A stretch of 39,918 nucleotides of DNA from Candidatus Bathyarchaeota archaeon (GTDB lineage Archaea > Thermoproteota > Bathyarchaeia > TCS64), in NCBI GenBank assembly GCA_016934355.1, contig JAFGTA010000065.1:1-39918 (forward strand). The letters are read 5' to 3'. Of the stretch, positions 23,478-31,844 are shown piece after piece. Every line of letters starts with the position of its first letter. Position 1 is the stretch's first letter. The position numbers were made by a program, and so were the translations under genes. Below the pieces are notes generated by a model that was not told the origin of the DNA, did no database searches, and saw nothing but the letters and a program-made list of their open reading frames with translations.

Positions 23478-23522
23478 GAAGAAAGAACCTATAAAATGGA
23501 GGGTGAAGTGGCTGGCTCCCGG

Positions 23523-24518
23523 CTAGACCTTGAACTCGCCTCTCTCCATCAGCGTGAAGCTGGTGCCGTCGCCCCGGTGTATGGTGACGGTGGGGTTCTC
23601 GATGAGCAGGTCCAGGTGAGTCTTGGAGGGCCTGTAGCTTCCGCCGAAGGCGACGTGTATGGTGCTCACCACCTTCTCGGCCTCGACGAAGGCGTCGACG
23701 ACGCGAGCCTTCCTGTTGATGCCTATGGCGAACTCGCCCAGGTACCGGGCTCCCGCGTCCCTGTTGAGCTCCTCCAGTATCCGATCCCTGACGTGTCTGT
23801 CCTTGCACTTCACTTCCCCGGCGAGTCCATCCTTGGAGTATATCTCTGCGGGGGTATCCCGGTACAGCTTACCCGTGCCCCCCGAAGTCGAGACCAGCTT
23901 CCCCTCAAAGCTGTCACCGATGGGGGGCATGACGTTGATCTCCCCCGTAGGTATGTTGGTGCCCTGCTCGACGATGAAGTCCTTGCCGCCGAGGTCTAAG
24001 GTGAAGTCGGAGCCCCTGCCGCAGGTCACATGCACCTTGTGCGCCCCCTTCAAGACGTCCTTGAGCGTGTCTCCGAAGGCGAACATCTCCGCGTACTCCT
24101 CCTCGGTGAGGGCGGCGGCTCCCTCCGTAAACATGTCCAGACTGATCCCCGGGCAGTGGACGATCCTGTTCGTCTTACGCCTTTCGATGCGCATGAACTT
24201 GATCCTGTACGAGGTCTCCCCTCCCTTGGTCCTGAAGACGTTGACGATGATGTCGGGCTTACCCGAGGTCAGCGCCTCCTTCGTACGGTCGTCGAGCTCC
24301 TTACGCACCTCGTCCCCAGCGTCCAGCATGACAAGCCTGGTCCAGAGGCCGAGGCTTATCCCCGCGTCTGCGAACATCTCCCCAAGCAGATGCTGCTCGG
24401 GGTCACAGTAGATGATCATGCTTTCGCCCATCGTTGCCCCCTTGGTGACGACCAGCGCGTTCCTCGCGGCCTCAACCGCGTCCATAGGCTCAATCCCGGT
24501 TTTAGTGTTAGCAGCCAT
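23523..24518 (-). CDS. M29-like (COG2309) leucyl aminopeptidase
   Basis: This 331-residue protein follows the M29 aminopeptidase pattern: EAARNALVVTKGATMGESM, DRTKEALTSGKPDIIV, FGDTLKDVLKGAHKVHV, NIPTGEINVMPPIGDSFEG (the conserved P-x-GE block), YLGEFAIGIN, STIHVAFGGSY and KTHLDLLI. The Glu, His and Asp residues in these blocks are the expected bimetal ligands. It removes N-terminal residues from peptides in the cytoplasm. TTTTAAATG on the minus strand at about 24542-24550 lies 25-32 bp upstream, suggesting a leaderless mRNA. It is divergent from the DUF4438 pair. Confidence 0.8.
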   Translation of the reverse strand: MAANTKTGIEPMDAVEAARNALVVTKGATMGESMIIYCDPEQHLLGEMFADAGISLGLWTRLVMLDAGDEVRKELDDRTKEALTSGKPDIIVNVFRTKGGETSYRIKFMRIERRKTNRIVHCPGISLDMFTEGAAALTEEEYAEMFAFGDTLKDVLKGAHKVHVTCGRGSDFTLDLGGKDFIVEQGTNIPTGEINVMPPIGDSFEGKLVSTSGGTGKLYRDTPAEIYSKDGLAGEVKCKDRHVRDRILEELNRDAGARYLGEFAIGINRKARVVDAFVEAEKVVSTIHVAFGGSYRPSKTHLDLLIENPTVTIHRGDGTSFTLMERGEFKV

Positions 24519-24591
24519 AACGTGTGTTTGCGTCTGTCACTCATTTAAAATCTGGGATACGAGGCGCCGCGAGGGAACGCATCCATGAAGT

Positions 24592-24600
24592 CTTTTATAC
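24592..24600 (+). promoter_or_regulatory. TATA box of the DUF4438 pair
   Basis: CTTTTATAC lies 29-37 bp upstream of the GTG at 24629. This supports the short (leaderless) start of the first DUF4438 gene and argues against the GTG at 24524, which would place the promoter inside the coding region. Confidence 0.5.
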
Positions 24601-24628
24601 CGTTGAAAACGACGGATTAAGATTCGAC

Positions 24629-25537
24629 GTGTTAAAGACGAACAAGGATAGCCTGGTGGCGACCCAGGTCACAGCCAGGGTGAGCCACCCATCGCTCACG
24701 GTCCACGGCGGCCTCATGGGCAGCTACGTGGCCACGTGGGACGGCAGGCTGAAGCTGGGAATAGGCCCAGGCGGAATAAAGTACAACGTAAGGGTGGGGT
24801 CACCGTGCTTCGGGTGGCCCGACACCGAGTACCTAGAACCCGGGGTGACGCTGAAGGAGGTCGAGGCGAAGCCCGCGGCGCCGGGCTACCAGAGTCAGGG
24901 CGCCGTCGCAACAACAGTCCAGGCGGTGACCTGCGTAGGGAACAAGGTGACCGTGACGTCCGGTGACGCTAAGGGAGCCGTGGGCGTCGTCACGGGCAAG
25001 GGCAGAGGCAGTATACACAGCCACTTCGCGGACGCCGACCTGGAGAACCTGTCCATCGGGGACAGGGTGAAGATCAGGGCGGAGGGCGTCGGCCTCAAGG
25101 TGGAAGGGTTCGACGGAGACGTCTTCAACATGTCCCCCGACTTCCTTGAGGCGATGAGCCCCGAGGTGAAAGACGGCGTTCTGACGCTTCCCGCCGCGAA
25201 GGAGATACCCGCCCACGCCATGGGATACGGCGTCGGAGGCTCTGAGGCCCAGAGGGGGTACATCTGTATCCAGAGCTCGCCGCCCTCGCTGGTCGAGGAG
25301 CTTGGATTGGGCAACCTCAGGATAGGCGACCTTGTCGCCCTCAGGGACACCCTCGTATCATACGGGAAGGGCTACCACAGAGGCGCCGTGACGGTGGGAG
25401 TCGTTGTGTTCGGCGCCAGCGAAGTAGCCGGTCAGGGGCCCGGAGTCATGGCGATAGCCGCCTCCAAGAAGGGCATGATCGAGCCCAAGCTTGAGAGGGA
25501 CGCCAACGTGGCGAAGTACCTCGGGGTGGAGGCTTAG
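24629..25537 (+). CDS. DUF4438 domain protein, first of a tandem pair
   Basis: This protein of about 302 residues is of the DUF4438 family: LKTNKDSLVATQVTARVSHP at the start, GIGPGGIKYNVRVGSP, GYQSQGAVATTVQAVTCVGN, TSGDAKGAVGVVTGKG, LSIGDRVKIRAEGVGL and YHRGAVTVGVVVFGAS. The family is conserved in archaea and anaerobic bacteria with no established function. The frame opens at GTG 24524, but GTG 24629 gives an N-terminus equivalent to that of its neighbour and fits the TATA box. The genes are two bases apart, so an operon is certain in practice. Confidence 0.82.
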   Translation: MLKTNKDSLVATQVTARVSHPSLTVHGGLMGSYVATWDGRLKLGIGPGGIKYNVRVGSPCFGWPDTEYLEPGVTLKEVEAKPAAPGYQSQGAVATTVQAVTCVGNKVTVTSGDAKGAVGVVTGKGRGSIHSHFADADLENLSIGDRVKIRAEGVGLKVEGFDGDVFNMSPDFLEAMSPEVKDGVLTLPAAKEIPAHAMGYGVGGSEAQRGYICIQSSPPSLVEELGLGNLRIGDLVALRDTLVSYGKGYHRGAVTVGVVVFGASEVAGQGPGVMAIAASKKGMIEPKLERDANVAKYLGVEA

Positions 25538-25539
25538 AA

Positions 25540-26406
25540 GTGGAGATCAAGACTAACAAGGACAGGCTTGTGAGGGCCGCCGTCATGGGTGAGGTGAACC
25601 ACCCGTGGGCCAACACGACGTACGACGTGGCATACGACGGCTCACCTCGGATAGGGACCGGCCTCAGGCTGGGCATGTACGGCCTCAAGTACAACGTCAA
25701 GGTGGGCGACCAATGCGCTGGCTGGGCCGAGGGGGAGCACGTGGAGCCTGGATTCAGCATAACAAACCCGGACCCCGCCGAGAACAACGCCCTCGCCCTC
25801 ATGGCGTGCGTCGGCAACGAGGTGACCATGAAGACGGGGGACGCCAAGGGAGCCAAAGGCTGCATAACGGGGAAGCACGGCAGCCTCATCGTGTGGATGC
25901 CCGACGAGGACCACGAGAAGGTGACCATCGGGGACAAGGCGCAGGTCCACGCATGGGGCGTCGGCCTCAGGGTAGAGGGCTACGAGGACGTCATGATCCA
26001 CAAGTGCTCGCCCACGCTGCTTGAGAGCATGGGCATCACGGAGGAGGGCGGCAGGCTTGTGGTGCCCGTGGCAGCAGAGTTCCCCGCCTACATCATGGGC
26101 AGCGGCCTCGGCATGGACCCCCACACCGTCGACTACGACATCCAGAGCACCTGCGACGACGAGGCTGAGACGCTGGGCGTCGACAAGCTACGCCTCGGCG
26201 ACATCGTAGCGCTGAGGGACCAACTCAACCTCTGGGGCAGAGGCTACTACAAGGACGCAGTCAGCATAGGAGTGGTGGTCCACGGCTGGAGCCACAGCAT
26301 GGGCCACGGCCCCGGCGTCACCACCATAATAGGCGCCATGCCGGGCAGGGTGGAGACACGAGTAGACGCGGACGCCAACCTGGTCAACCTGCTGGGGCTG
26401 AGGTAG
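25540..26406 (+). CDS. DUF4438 domain protein, second of a tandem pair
   Basis: This 288-residue paralogue of the preceding gene has matching blocks: IKTNKDRLVRAAVMGEVNHP, GLKYNVKVGDQCAGW, MACVGNEVTMKTGDAKGAKG, VTIGDKAQVHAWGVGLRVEG, LRLGDIVALRDQLN and YYKDAVSIGVVVHG. It starts at a GTG two bases after the TAG stop of the first gene. Retention of two diverged copies suggests a heteromer or two substrates. The recurring motif of SGDAKGAxG, then a G-rich turn, hints at a ligand loop, but no reaction is known. Confidence 0.82.
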   Translation: MEIKTNKDRLVRAAVMGEVNHPWANTTYDVAYDGSPRIGTGLRLGMYGLKYNVKVGDQCAGWAEGEHVEPGFSITNPDPAENNALALMACVGNEVTMKTGDAKGAKGCITGKHGSLIVWMPDEDHEKVTIGDKAQVHAWGVGLRVEGYEDVMIHKCSPTLLESMGITEEGGRLVVPVAAEFPAYIMGSGLGMDPHTVDYDIQSTCDDEAETLGVDKLRLGDIVALRDQLNLWGRGYYKDAVSIGVVVHGWSHSMGHGPGVTTIIGAMPGRVETRVDADANLVNLLGLR

Positions 26407-26437
26407 CCCCCACCTTTTTCTTTCTAGCCAGGAGCGT

Positions 26438-26818
26438 CTAGGGCTTGTACGCTGTGCACTCTATATCGACGAGCATCTTAGGCGAGACGAGACCAGTAAC
26501 CACCGTGGTCCTCGCGGGGTGGTCGCCCTTGAACACCGACGAGTACACCTCGTTCATCTTCCGGAAGTCGCCTGCGTCCCTCAGGAACACCGTCACCTTC
26601 ACCACGTCCTCGTAGCCGGCGCCGAAAGCGGCGAGGGCCTCCCCGAGGCTCTCCAGGCAGCGCCGGGTCTGAGCCTCAATACCCTCCAGCTCGTTCCCGT
26701 CTGCGTCCCTCAGTCCGGCGTGGCCGGACGTGTAGACGATGTCGCCGGCCTTCACCGACGTCGATATGGGAAAACTTCCGAGACCTGGGCGCTTGTATAC
26801 CTTCTTCAACGAAACCAT
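26438..26818 (-). CDS. RidA/YjgF-family enamine/imine deaminase
   Basis: This 126-residue RidA protein deaminates reactive enamine/imine intermediates produced by PLP enzymes. Features: IVYTSGHAGLRDADG near residue 28, TRRCLESLGEALAAFG, VVKVTVFLRD, HPARTTVVTG with the substrate-carboxylate Arg, and the C-terminal VDIECTAYKP. The size is typical and a trimer is expected. It is followed on the same strand, after a gap, by a GNAT gene; no shared operon is certain. Confidence 0.88.
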   Translation of the reverse strand: MVSLKKVYKRPGLGSFPISTSVKAGDIVYTSGHAGLRDADGNELEGIEAQTRRCLESLGEALAAFGAGYEDVVKVTVFLRDAGDFRKMNEVYSSVFKGDHPARTTVVTGLVSPKMLVDIECTAYKP

Positions 26819-26858
26819 GTGTGTTTAGTGTAGGCGGCTATGAAAACGGTTTCCCTGG

Positions 26859-27362
26859 CTAAGGGCAGCGGTTCCTGTACCCAGTGATGGGCGCGACGGT
26901 CTTCCTCATGAGCACCTCGTGGAGCCCTTCGACGAGGTAGTCCCTCAGGGTGCCCACCGTCTCATAGCCGAGCCTCTCGTAGAAACGCTGGGCCCCCGCG
27001 TTGAAGTCTGAGACGCATAGGAAAACGTTGGGCGACTCGCGGAGTATCCGGGCCTCGGCGAAAGCCATGAGCCTGCCGCCTATCCCCCGGCTCCTCAGGT
27101 GCGGCGCCACGCATATCGACTGGATGTACCCTGTGAACGCGCCGCTCATGACGATGACGACCAGCCCTACGAGTTCGCCGCCGCTGAGAGCCACATAGAC
27201 CTCCCGCGCCGGGTCGGTCACGAGCCGTAGGGACTCATCGTAGCCTCTGCCTAGGGTCATCCATGGCTCTGAGCCGGCCATCATCGCGGCACATGCCTCA
27301 GCCTCACCTTCGCCGTGGAGCAGCCGAATCTCGACGCCGTCAGCGGTACCCACGTGTTTCAT
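26859..27362 (-). CDS. GNAT-family N-acetyltransferase
   Basis: This 167-residue protein has the GNAT fold: N-terminal helices, YVALSGGELVGLVVIVM, SICVAPHLRSRGIGGRLM (motif A, the R/Q-x-x-G-x-G/A loop that binds acetyl-CoA pyrophosphate), and FYERLGYETVGTLRDYL (motif B). It resembles acetyltransferases of small molecules or protein N-termini; the substrate is unknown. The ATG lies 23-31 bp downstream of GTTATATAC on the opposite strand (27385-27393), implying a leaderless transcript of its own. Confidence 0.88.
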   Translation of the reverse strand: MKHVGTADGVEIRLLHGEGEAEACAAMMAGSEPWMTLGRGYDESLRLVTDPAREVYVALSGGELVGLVVIVMSGAFTGYIQSICVAPHLRSRGIGGRLMAFAEARILRESPNVFLCVSDFNAGAQRFYERLGYETVGTLRDYLVEGLHEVLMRKTVAPITGYRNRCP

Positions 27363-27426
27363 GGCTCAATGTCCCTCGTCCGGAGTTATATACATGGGCT
27401 CTCGGCCATCCAAGTCCCTGCAGGCT

Positions 27427-28233
27427 CTACCAGACGCTGTACCCGCCGTCGATGACCATGTCGTGGCCCGTCATGTAGTCGGACGCCTCCGAGGCGAGGT
27501 ACACGACTGCGCCCTGCAGGTCGGTGACCTCAGCCATCCGGTTCATGGGGGTGAGGCTCATCCACCTGGGCATCATGCCCTTTCCCTCCGGCGTCTTGAG
27601 GAGGTCCTCGACCAGCCTGGTACGGGTGTAGCCGGGGCTGACGCTGTTGACGCGTACGCCTCGGGACGCCCACTCCGCGGCGAGGCTGCGGGTCATGTGG
27701 ATCACAGCGGCCTTGGAGGCGTTGTAGGGCATCTGGTTCTGCGGAGTGTTGACTACGCTGCCGGACATTGACGCCGTGTTGATTATCTTGCCGTAGCCAG
27801 CGTCCAGCATGACGCGTGCCTCGGCCTGTGCGCAGAGGAACACGCCCTTGAGGTTGACATCCATGATCCGATCCCACTCCGCCTCAGTGAGATTCTCGGC
27901 GTCGTGCCACATGCCGATGCCTGCGTTGTTGACTGCGACGGTGAGCCTGCCCCACCTCTCCATGACCATGTCAACCATCGCCTGGACCTGGTCTGCCTCG
28001 GTGACGTCCGCCGTCACGGCCAGGGAGTCGACGCCCTTCCTGGCGAGCTCTGCGGCGACGGCCTCGGCGCGTCCGCCGACGATGTCAACCACGGCGACCG
28101 AGGCGCCAGCCTCGCCCAGCGCGTGGGCGAAGGCGCGGCCTATCCCCTGGCCGCCGCCTGTTATGAGGGCGACGCGGCCGTCCAGGCGGAGGCGTTCCGT
28201 TATCGGTTTAGCATTCATGACTGGGTCTGACAT
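27427..28233 (-). CDS. Short-chain dehydrogenase/reductase
   Basis: This classical SDR of about 268 residues has the cofactor loop [12 protein letters not shown], an Asp after beta-2 (VVDIVGG) that favours NAD, NNAGIG, the catalytic Ser-Tyr-Lys set (NTASMSGSV, then YNASKAAV), PGYTRTRLV and a C-terminal [12 protein letters not shown]. FabG or sugar/alcohol dehydrogenase annotations would fit; the substrate is not deducible. The ATG at 28233 is chosen; another ATG at 28218 is possible, and the open frame extends upstream but into the promoter shared with the divergent esterase. Confidence 0.88.
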   Translation of the reverse strand: MSDPVMNAKPITERLRLDGRVALITGGGQGIGRAFAHALGEAGASVAVVDIVGGRAEAVAAELARKGVDSLAVTADVTEADQVQAMVDMVMERWGRLTVAVNNAGIGMWHDAENLTEAEWDRIMDVNLKGVFLCAQAEARVMLDAGYGKIINTASMSGSVVNTPQNQMPYNASKAAVIHMTRSLAAEWASRGVRVNSVSPGYTRTRLVEDLLKTPEGKGMMPRWMSLTPMNRMAEVTDLQGAVVYLASEASDYMTGHDMVIDGGYSVW

Positions 28234-28294
28234 TTCTGTGTTCGGGGTAGTCGTACGCGTTTCAGGGGTTAAAGCCACCGACCACTCTGCCTCG

Positions 28295-28304
28295 ATAAAT
28301 TTAA
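28295..28304 (+). promoter_or_regulatory. TATA box of the esterase gene
   Basis: ATAAATTTAA lies 27-36 bp upstream of the ATG at 28331 in the SDR/esterase divergent region. It supports the short start and a leaderless or very short leader. Confidence 0.5.
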
Positions 28305-28330
28305 CACGGTTCGCATGTGAAGATGATACC

Positions 28331-28987
28331 ATGTCCGATTCCAAGAGGCAGACAGAGCACACCTATGTCAGAGAGATGAGGTACCTCCTCTACCTCCCAG
28401 ACGGGTATGATGTGAAAGAGGGGCGGCTGTGGCCTCTTCTAGTATTCCTTCACGGCGCCGGAGAGCGTGGCGACGACCTCGAACTCGTGAAGAAGCACGG
28501 CCCGCCCAAGCTGATAGAGGGCGGGTGTAAGCTTCCGTTCATAGTGGTCTCGCCTCAGCTCCCGGCCGGTGAGTGGTGGAGCCCCGACATGGTCGCCTGG
28601 CTGGCCAAGGATGCTATTGATACGCATATGGTCGACAGGGACCGGGTGTACCTCACGGGGCTCAGCATGGGCGGCTACGGCACGTGGGCGACATCCATCA
28701 AGTATCCTGATCTGTTCGCCGCCATCGCCCCCATCTGCGGAGGCGGAGACCCTACGAAGGCGTCCGAGATAAAGCGCATCCCGACGTGGATATTCCACGG
28801 AGCGAAGGACCCCATCGTTCCCGTTGGGCGGTCGGAGGAGATGTACGAGGCGCTGAAGCCCTACGGAAACGCGAGGCTCACAGTCTACTCCGACGCCGAG
28901 CACGACAGCTGGACCGAGGCGTACGGCAGCGAGGAGCTGTACACGTGGCTCCTCAGCCACAGGCGGGGCGAAGAGGAGCCCAAGTAG
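28331..28987 (+). CDS. Alpha/beta-hydrolase esterase (PHB depolymerase/LpqC-like)
   Basis: This 218-residue alpha/beta hydrolase has a first strand pair [12 protein letters not shown] and [14 protein letters not shown] (oxyanion HG), [17 protein letters not shown] with the nucleophile Ser in [17 protein letters not shown] with Asp, and AEHDSW with the catalytic His. All triad members are present. This subfamily covers feruloyl/carboxyl-esterases and peptidase-like enzymes. No signal peptide is visible. The frame is open upstream to 27809, but ATG 28331 is the start because of the TATA box and because the upstream part is a shadow of the SDR gene. Confidence 0.88.
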   Translation: MSDSKRQTEHTYVREMRYLLYLPDGYDVKEGRLWPLLVFLHGAGERGDDLELVKKHGPPKLIEGGCKLPFIVVSPQLPAGEWWSPDMVAWLAKDAIDTHMVDRDRVYLTGLSMGGYGTWATSIKYPDLFAAIAPICGGGDPTKASEIKRIPTWIFHGAKDPIVPVGRSEEMYEALKPYGNARLTVYSDAEHDSWTEAYGSEELYTWLLSHRRGEEEPK

Positions 28988-29068
28988 ACAACCAAGCTAA
29001 CCTGTTCAGGACTTTATGGTGCTTTTCATATACGTGGGCGGCGGAGTACGTGCTGACGGGGTGGATGA

Positions 29069-29806
29069 TTGACAGGCATAGTGGTTAACGGCGCGGAGAT
29101 CGAGTGCAGGGCTGTGATCTTCGACCTGGACGGCACACTTGTGGACAAGGACACGAAGAACAGGGCGCTCGCCGAGGCCCGGCTCATGGCGATGCGGGAG
29201 GTGGCGGGGGAGGCGGCTGCGCTGCGGTGGGCCCGGCTCTCAGGCGTCGACCCCAAGACTCTGGCCGTCGACAAACGGGGGCCCCTCTCCAAGGCGCCCC
29301 GGAGGGAGGACCGGACGGTTGGGACTACCGCGGTCTGGCTGGGCGGCGTCAGTTGGTTCGAGGCGAGGGAGCTGGCGGCGGAGGCGTATGACAGGGCGGA
29401 CGCCATACAGAGCAGGGAGTACAGGCCCACGCTGGTCGAGGGAACCGAGGAGGCTCTGCGGGCTATGAGGGACACGGGGCTGGCACTGGGCATCGCCACC
29501 AACGGCAGCGGCGGGACCGCGAGGGAGGTGATGGAGGCCATCGGCGTTGACAGCCTGTTCGACGTCTACGTCGGCGCGGACGACGTCGCAGAGGGGAAGC
29601 CCGCCCCGGATATGATTCTGGAGGCGTGCCGGAGGCTCGGTGTGCAGCCAGTGGACGCGGTGTACGTTGGGGATGAGATCACGGACGCTGTCGCTGCGGT
29701 TGCCGCGGCTGTGAAGGCCACGGTGATCATCTTCAACGACCAGGATGTCTCGGAGTACACTGAACACGTGGTCGGCTCCGTCGCAGACATCATGGTGAAA
29801 AGTTGA
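29069..29806 (+). CDS. HAD-superfamily hydrolase, first copy
   Basis: This 245-residue HAD phosphatase has motif I FDLDGTLVD (about 19-27), motif II ATNGSG, motif III Lys in GKPAPDM, and motif IV VGDEITDA. The cap (about 30-120) is helical. Phosphoglycolate- or sugar-phosphatase-type activity is expected. The start is TTG 29069 behind GGGGTGG; an inner GTG at 29081 is possible. It is one of two HAD genes in this region (see 30798), with low similarity outside the motifs. Confidence 0.85.
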   Translation: MTGIVVNGAEIECRAVIFDLDGTLVDKDTKNRALAEARLMAMREVAGEAAALRWARLSGVDPKTLAVDKRGPLSKAPRREDRTVGTTAVWLGGVSWFEARELAAEAYDRADAIQSREYRPTLVEGTEEALRAMRDTGLALGIATNGSGGTAREVMEAIGVDSLFDVYVGADDVAEGKPAPDMILEACRRLGVQPVDAVYVGDEITDAVAAVAAAVKATVIIFNDQDVSEYTEHVVGSVADIMVKS

Positions 29807-29836
29807 TGGAATGAGAGGGCGGAACCCACAGCTTAT

Positions 29837-30076
29837 TCACCTCTGATTCTCTGTTCCCTCATCGTACCTCCAAGGCTCGTCCTCGAAGCTGAAGATGTCT
29901 TCGAGAGAGCCCCTAAGTACGGTCGATATCCTCCACGCGAGCCTCAGAGACGGGTTATACCTGCCGTTTTCGAGGAATGAGATTGTCTGCCTTGACACGC
30001 CGACTGTCTTGGCTAAGGCCTCCTGAGATATACCTACCTCCTCTCTGTACTTCCTCATGTTTGTCTTCACCCTCAT
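29837..30076 (-). CDS. Xre-family HTH regulator
   Basis: This 79-residue protein is almost only a helix-turn-helix: MRKYREEVGISQEALAKTVGVSRQTISFLENGRYNPSL. The Q-x-x-L-A and R-Q-T-I-S elements are typical. It is translationally coupled, its ATG overlapping the stop of the membrane protein gene (30073-30076, ATGA). The pair of small membrane protein plus Xre regulator is a common archaeal and Gram-positive arrangement. It probably represses its own operon. The long frame running upstream is a shadow of the membrane-protein gene. Confidence 0.88.
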   Translation of the reverse strand: MRVKTNMRKYREEVGISQEALAKTVGVSRQTISFLENGRYNPSLRLAWRISTVLRGSLEDIFSFEDEPWRYDEGTENQR

Positions 30077-30624
30077 TCCCCACTCAGGAAGTAGTAGTAG
30101 AGCGCGGAGACTGCTAGACTCGCCCAGGACACCCAGAGCACGAGGATGAACGTGTCTACGGTGACCTGCCCTGGGAACCGTTCGATGTGGTAGAAGGCGA
30201 GGTACCCTGTGCATAGGGAGAACACGGCGAAGGCGTTGGTGGTCGCTTTCCCGTAGACGGCACCCATTCTCTCGTCGAATAACACGCTGAATCTGGGGCC
30301 TGTTACCACCAGCAGGGTTATTCCTAGGCCGATCCCGTTCACAATGTTTCCCGTCATCATTCCCAATGCAAACGCCGCCACCGCCCCGACGATTATGGCG
30401 ACCGTTTTCACTCTTCGCGTTAGGCTCCTCTCCTCGTTCCCCATCGCCTCGGAGATGGGTCCTCCGTAGGTTCTGGCGAGGATGGCCGCGATCGGAGCCC
30501 CTACTATGAAGGTGGAGACGGCGAAGTTGTATCCATATGTCTGGTAGAGGTAATAGGCTGCTACCAGCCCAAGCGCGATTCCTATGATTGCCCCTGTCAA
30601 TCTTTTCCACACGTTTTCTTTCAT
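30073..30624 (-). CDS. DUF2178-like membrane protein
   Basis: This 183-residue protein has about five membrane helices (GAIIGIALGLVAAYYLYQTY; FAVSTFIVGAPIAAILAR; VAIIVGAVAAFALGMMTGNI; GIGLGITLLVV; FILVLWVSWASLAVSALYYY), with FDERMGAVYGKATTNAFAVF in the middle, which resembles the DE-R motif of DUF2178 proteins paired with Xre regulators. The start is ATG 30624, with a GTG one codon earlier. Function is unknown; a partner or sensor for the regulator is likely by context. Confidence 0.7.
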   Translation of the reverse strand: MKENVWKRLTGAIIGIALGLVAAYYLYQTYGYNFAVSTFIVGAPIAAILARTYGGPISEAMGNEERSLTRRVKTVAIIVGAVAAFALGMMTGNIVNGIGLGITLLVVTGPRFSVLFDERMGAVYGKATTNAFAVFSLCTGYLAFYHIERFPGQVTVDTFILVLWVSWASLAVSALYYYFLSGE

Positions 30625-30797
30625 CACCCATTCACCATATGTAAACTATTTCTGACGTCGTATATTTCTGACATGTCACGGTATTTAACTGTTACGTAAA
30701 GATGCGGGACCGAGAATAGGCCCACAAAGAAATGAATGAAACAATTTGGTGTTCATATATCGAATATTTTTTGAATACTGGATACAATTGGTGTGAA

Positions 30798-31463
30798 ATG
30801 CTGAACAAGAAAGCGTTCATCTTTGACTTCGATTACACTCTCGGGGACTCGTCTCACGGAATACACGACTGCATAAACCATGGGTTAACAAGGCTCGGGT
30901 TTTCCCCCGTCCCCTACGAGAAAGCATGCGAAGCCATAGGGTTGTCGCTGCCAGACACCTTGGTGCATTTCACGGGTGAAGAACACCGCGTCAAATCTGA
31001 CGAGTTTTACAGTTATTTCATGGAGAAAGCGATGGAAGTGATGGTGCAAAAATGCGTGATGTACCCAGATGCGGAGGACACCCTGAGGTACCTTGAATCC
31101 CAGGGCTTGAGGCTCGCGATCGCGTCGACGAAGCATAGACACAGAATAGACGCCATCTTATCGAAGTATAGTTTGCTTGATTATTTTTCGGTGATTGTAG
31201 GCGGTGAAGACGTTTCGGCTCATAAACCCGATCCAATGGTTCTCCTTCAGGTCTTGGACCGTCTAGGTTTGGAGCCCGGTGAATGTGTCTATGTTGGGGA
31301 TAACGTGGTGGATGCTCAGGCCGCCGAGAGGGCTGACGTCGATTTTGTCGCTGTCCTGACCGGGTTGACGTCGTATGAGGAGTTCTGCGAGTATCCTAGG
31401 ATGGCTGTTATTCGTTCTCTGTCTGAATTGAAGACGTTGACTGGGTTCAAACCCGACGTATAG
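30798..31463 (+). CDS. HAD-superfamily hydrolase, second copy
   Basis: This HAD phosphatase of about 221 residues has motif I FDFDYTLGD (note Tyr where Gly is usual, DFDYT), motif II ASTKHR, motif III HKPDPMV and motif IV VGDNVVDA. The cap contains GLSLPDTLVHFTGEEH. It resembles phosphoglycolate phosphatases (Gph). ATG 30798 with GGTGTGA upstream is used; an earlier ATG at 30732 gives a weak, AT-rich extension. A hairpin follows the stop. Confidence 0.82.
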   Translation: MLNKKAFIFDFDYTLGDSSHGIHDCINHGLTRLGFSPVPYEKACEAIGLSLPDTLVHFTGEEHRVKSDEFYSYFMEKAMEVMVQKCVMYPDAEDTLRYLESQGLRLAIASTKHRHRIDAILSKYSLLDYFSVIVGGEDVSAHKPDPMVLLQVLDRLGLEPGECVYVGDNVVDAQAAERADVDFVAVLTGLTSYEEFCEYPRMAVIRSLSELKTLTGFKPDV

Positions 31464-31844
31464 GGAGGGTAAACGCGAGGGTATGGTTCGGATCTAGCCC
31501 TCTCGAACCATTAGAACTCAGGGGAAAAAGACATCAAGACGGCTGTATTGAGGTGTAAGTCCGCGTTTTCACAACGTCTTTAACCAACTACGATGCAATG
31601 TACTTGAGGAAGGGGTTTTGGGGTATTTTCCCCGCTTTTTCCCCTACCCTCACCCAGATAATCAGTGATAGACATACACCGATTCGAGGATGAGGTATTC
31701 AAAAAGAAGCCGAGATATTTTTCGGAGTCTCATCAAAACTCTGTTAAACGCTTTGGTTTTTCCTACGAACAGCCTTAAATTTTGGCCGGTTAATAACTCG
31801 AAGATTGGCTTAAGCAAGCCCGTGAAACCAGTAAGGTGAAGAAG
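31464..31844. other. Intergenic gap before the cystathionine gamma-synthase gene, with two hairpins
   Basis: No coding sequence is supported. ATGGTTCG (31483-31490) pairs with CGAACCAT (31504-31511), and GGGG/CCCC blocks at 31611-31645 can form a second hairpin with T-rich internal stretches. The first may end the HAD transcript. AT-rich DNA near 31780-31800 may hold the promoter of the next gene. Confidence 0.45.

Noticed and set aside
27809..28330. N-terminal extension of the esterase frame
   Set aside because: This part lies opposite the SDR gene, and a TATA box plus homologous start places the ATG at 28331.
29837..30631. A 264-residue protein ending in the Xre HTH
   Set aside because: The upstream part overlaps the DUF2178-like gene out of frame; an ATGA overlap gives a 79-residue regulator.
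31464..31844. A riboswitch or T-box-like leader before the cystathionine gamma-synthase gene
   Set aside because: Two hairpins can be drawn, but no known riboswitch core is visible and the gene has a normal ribosome-binding site.
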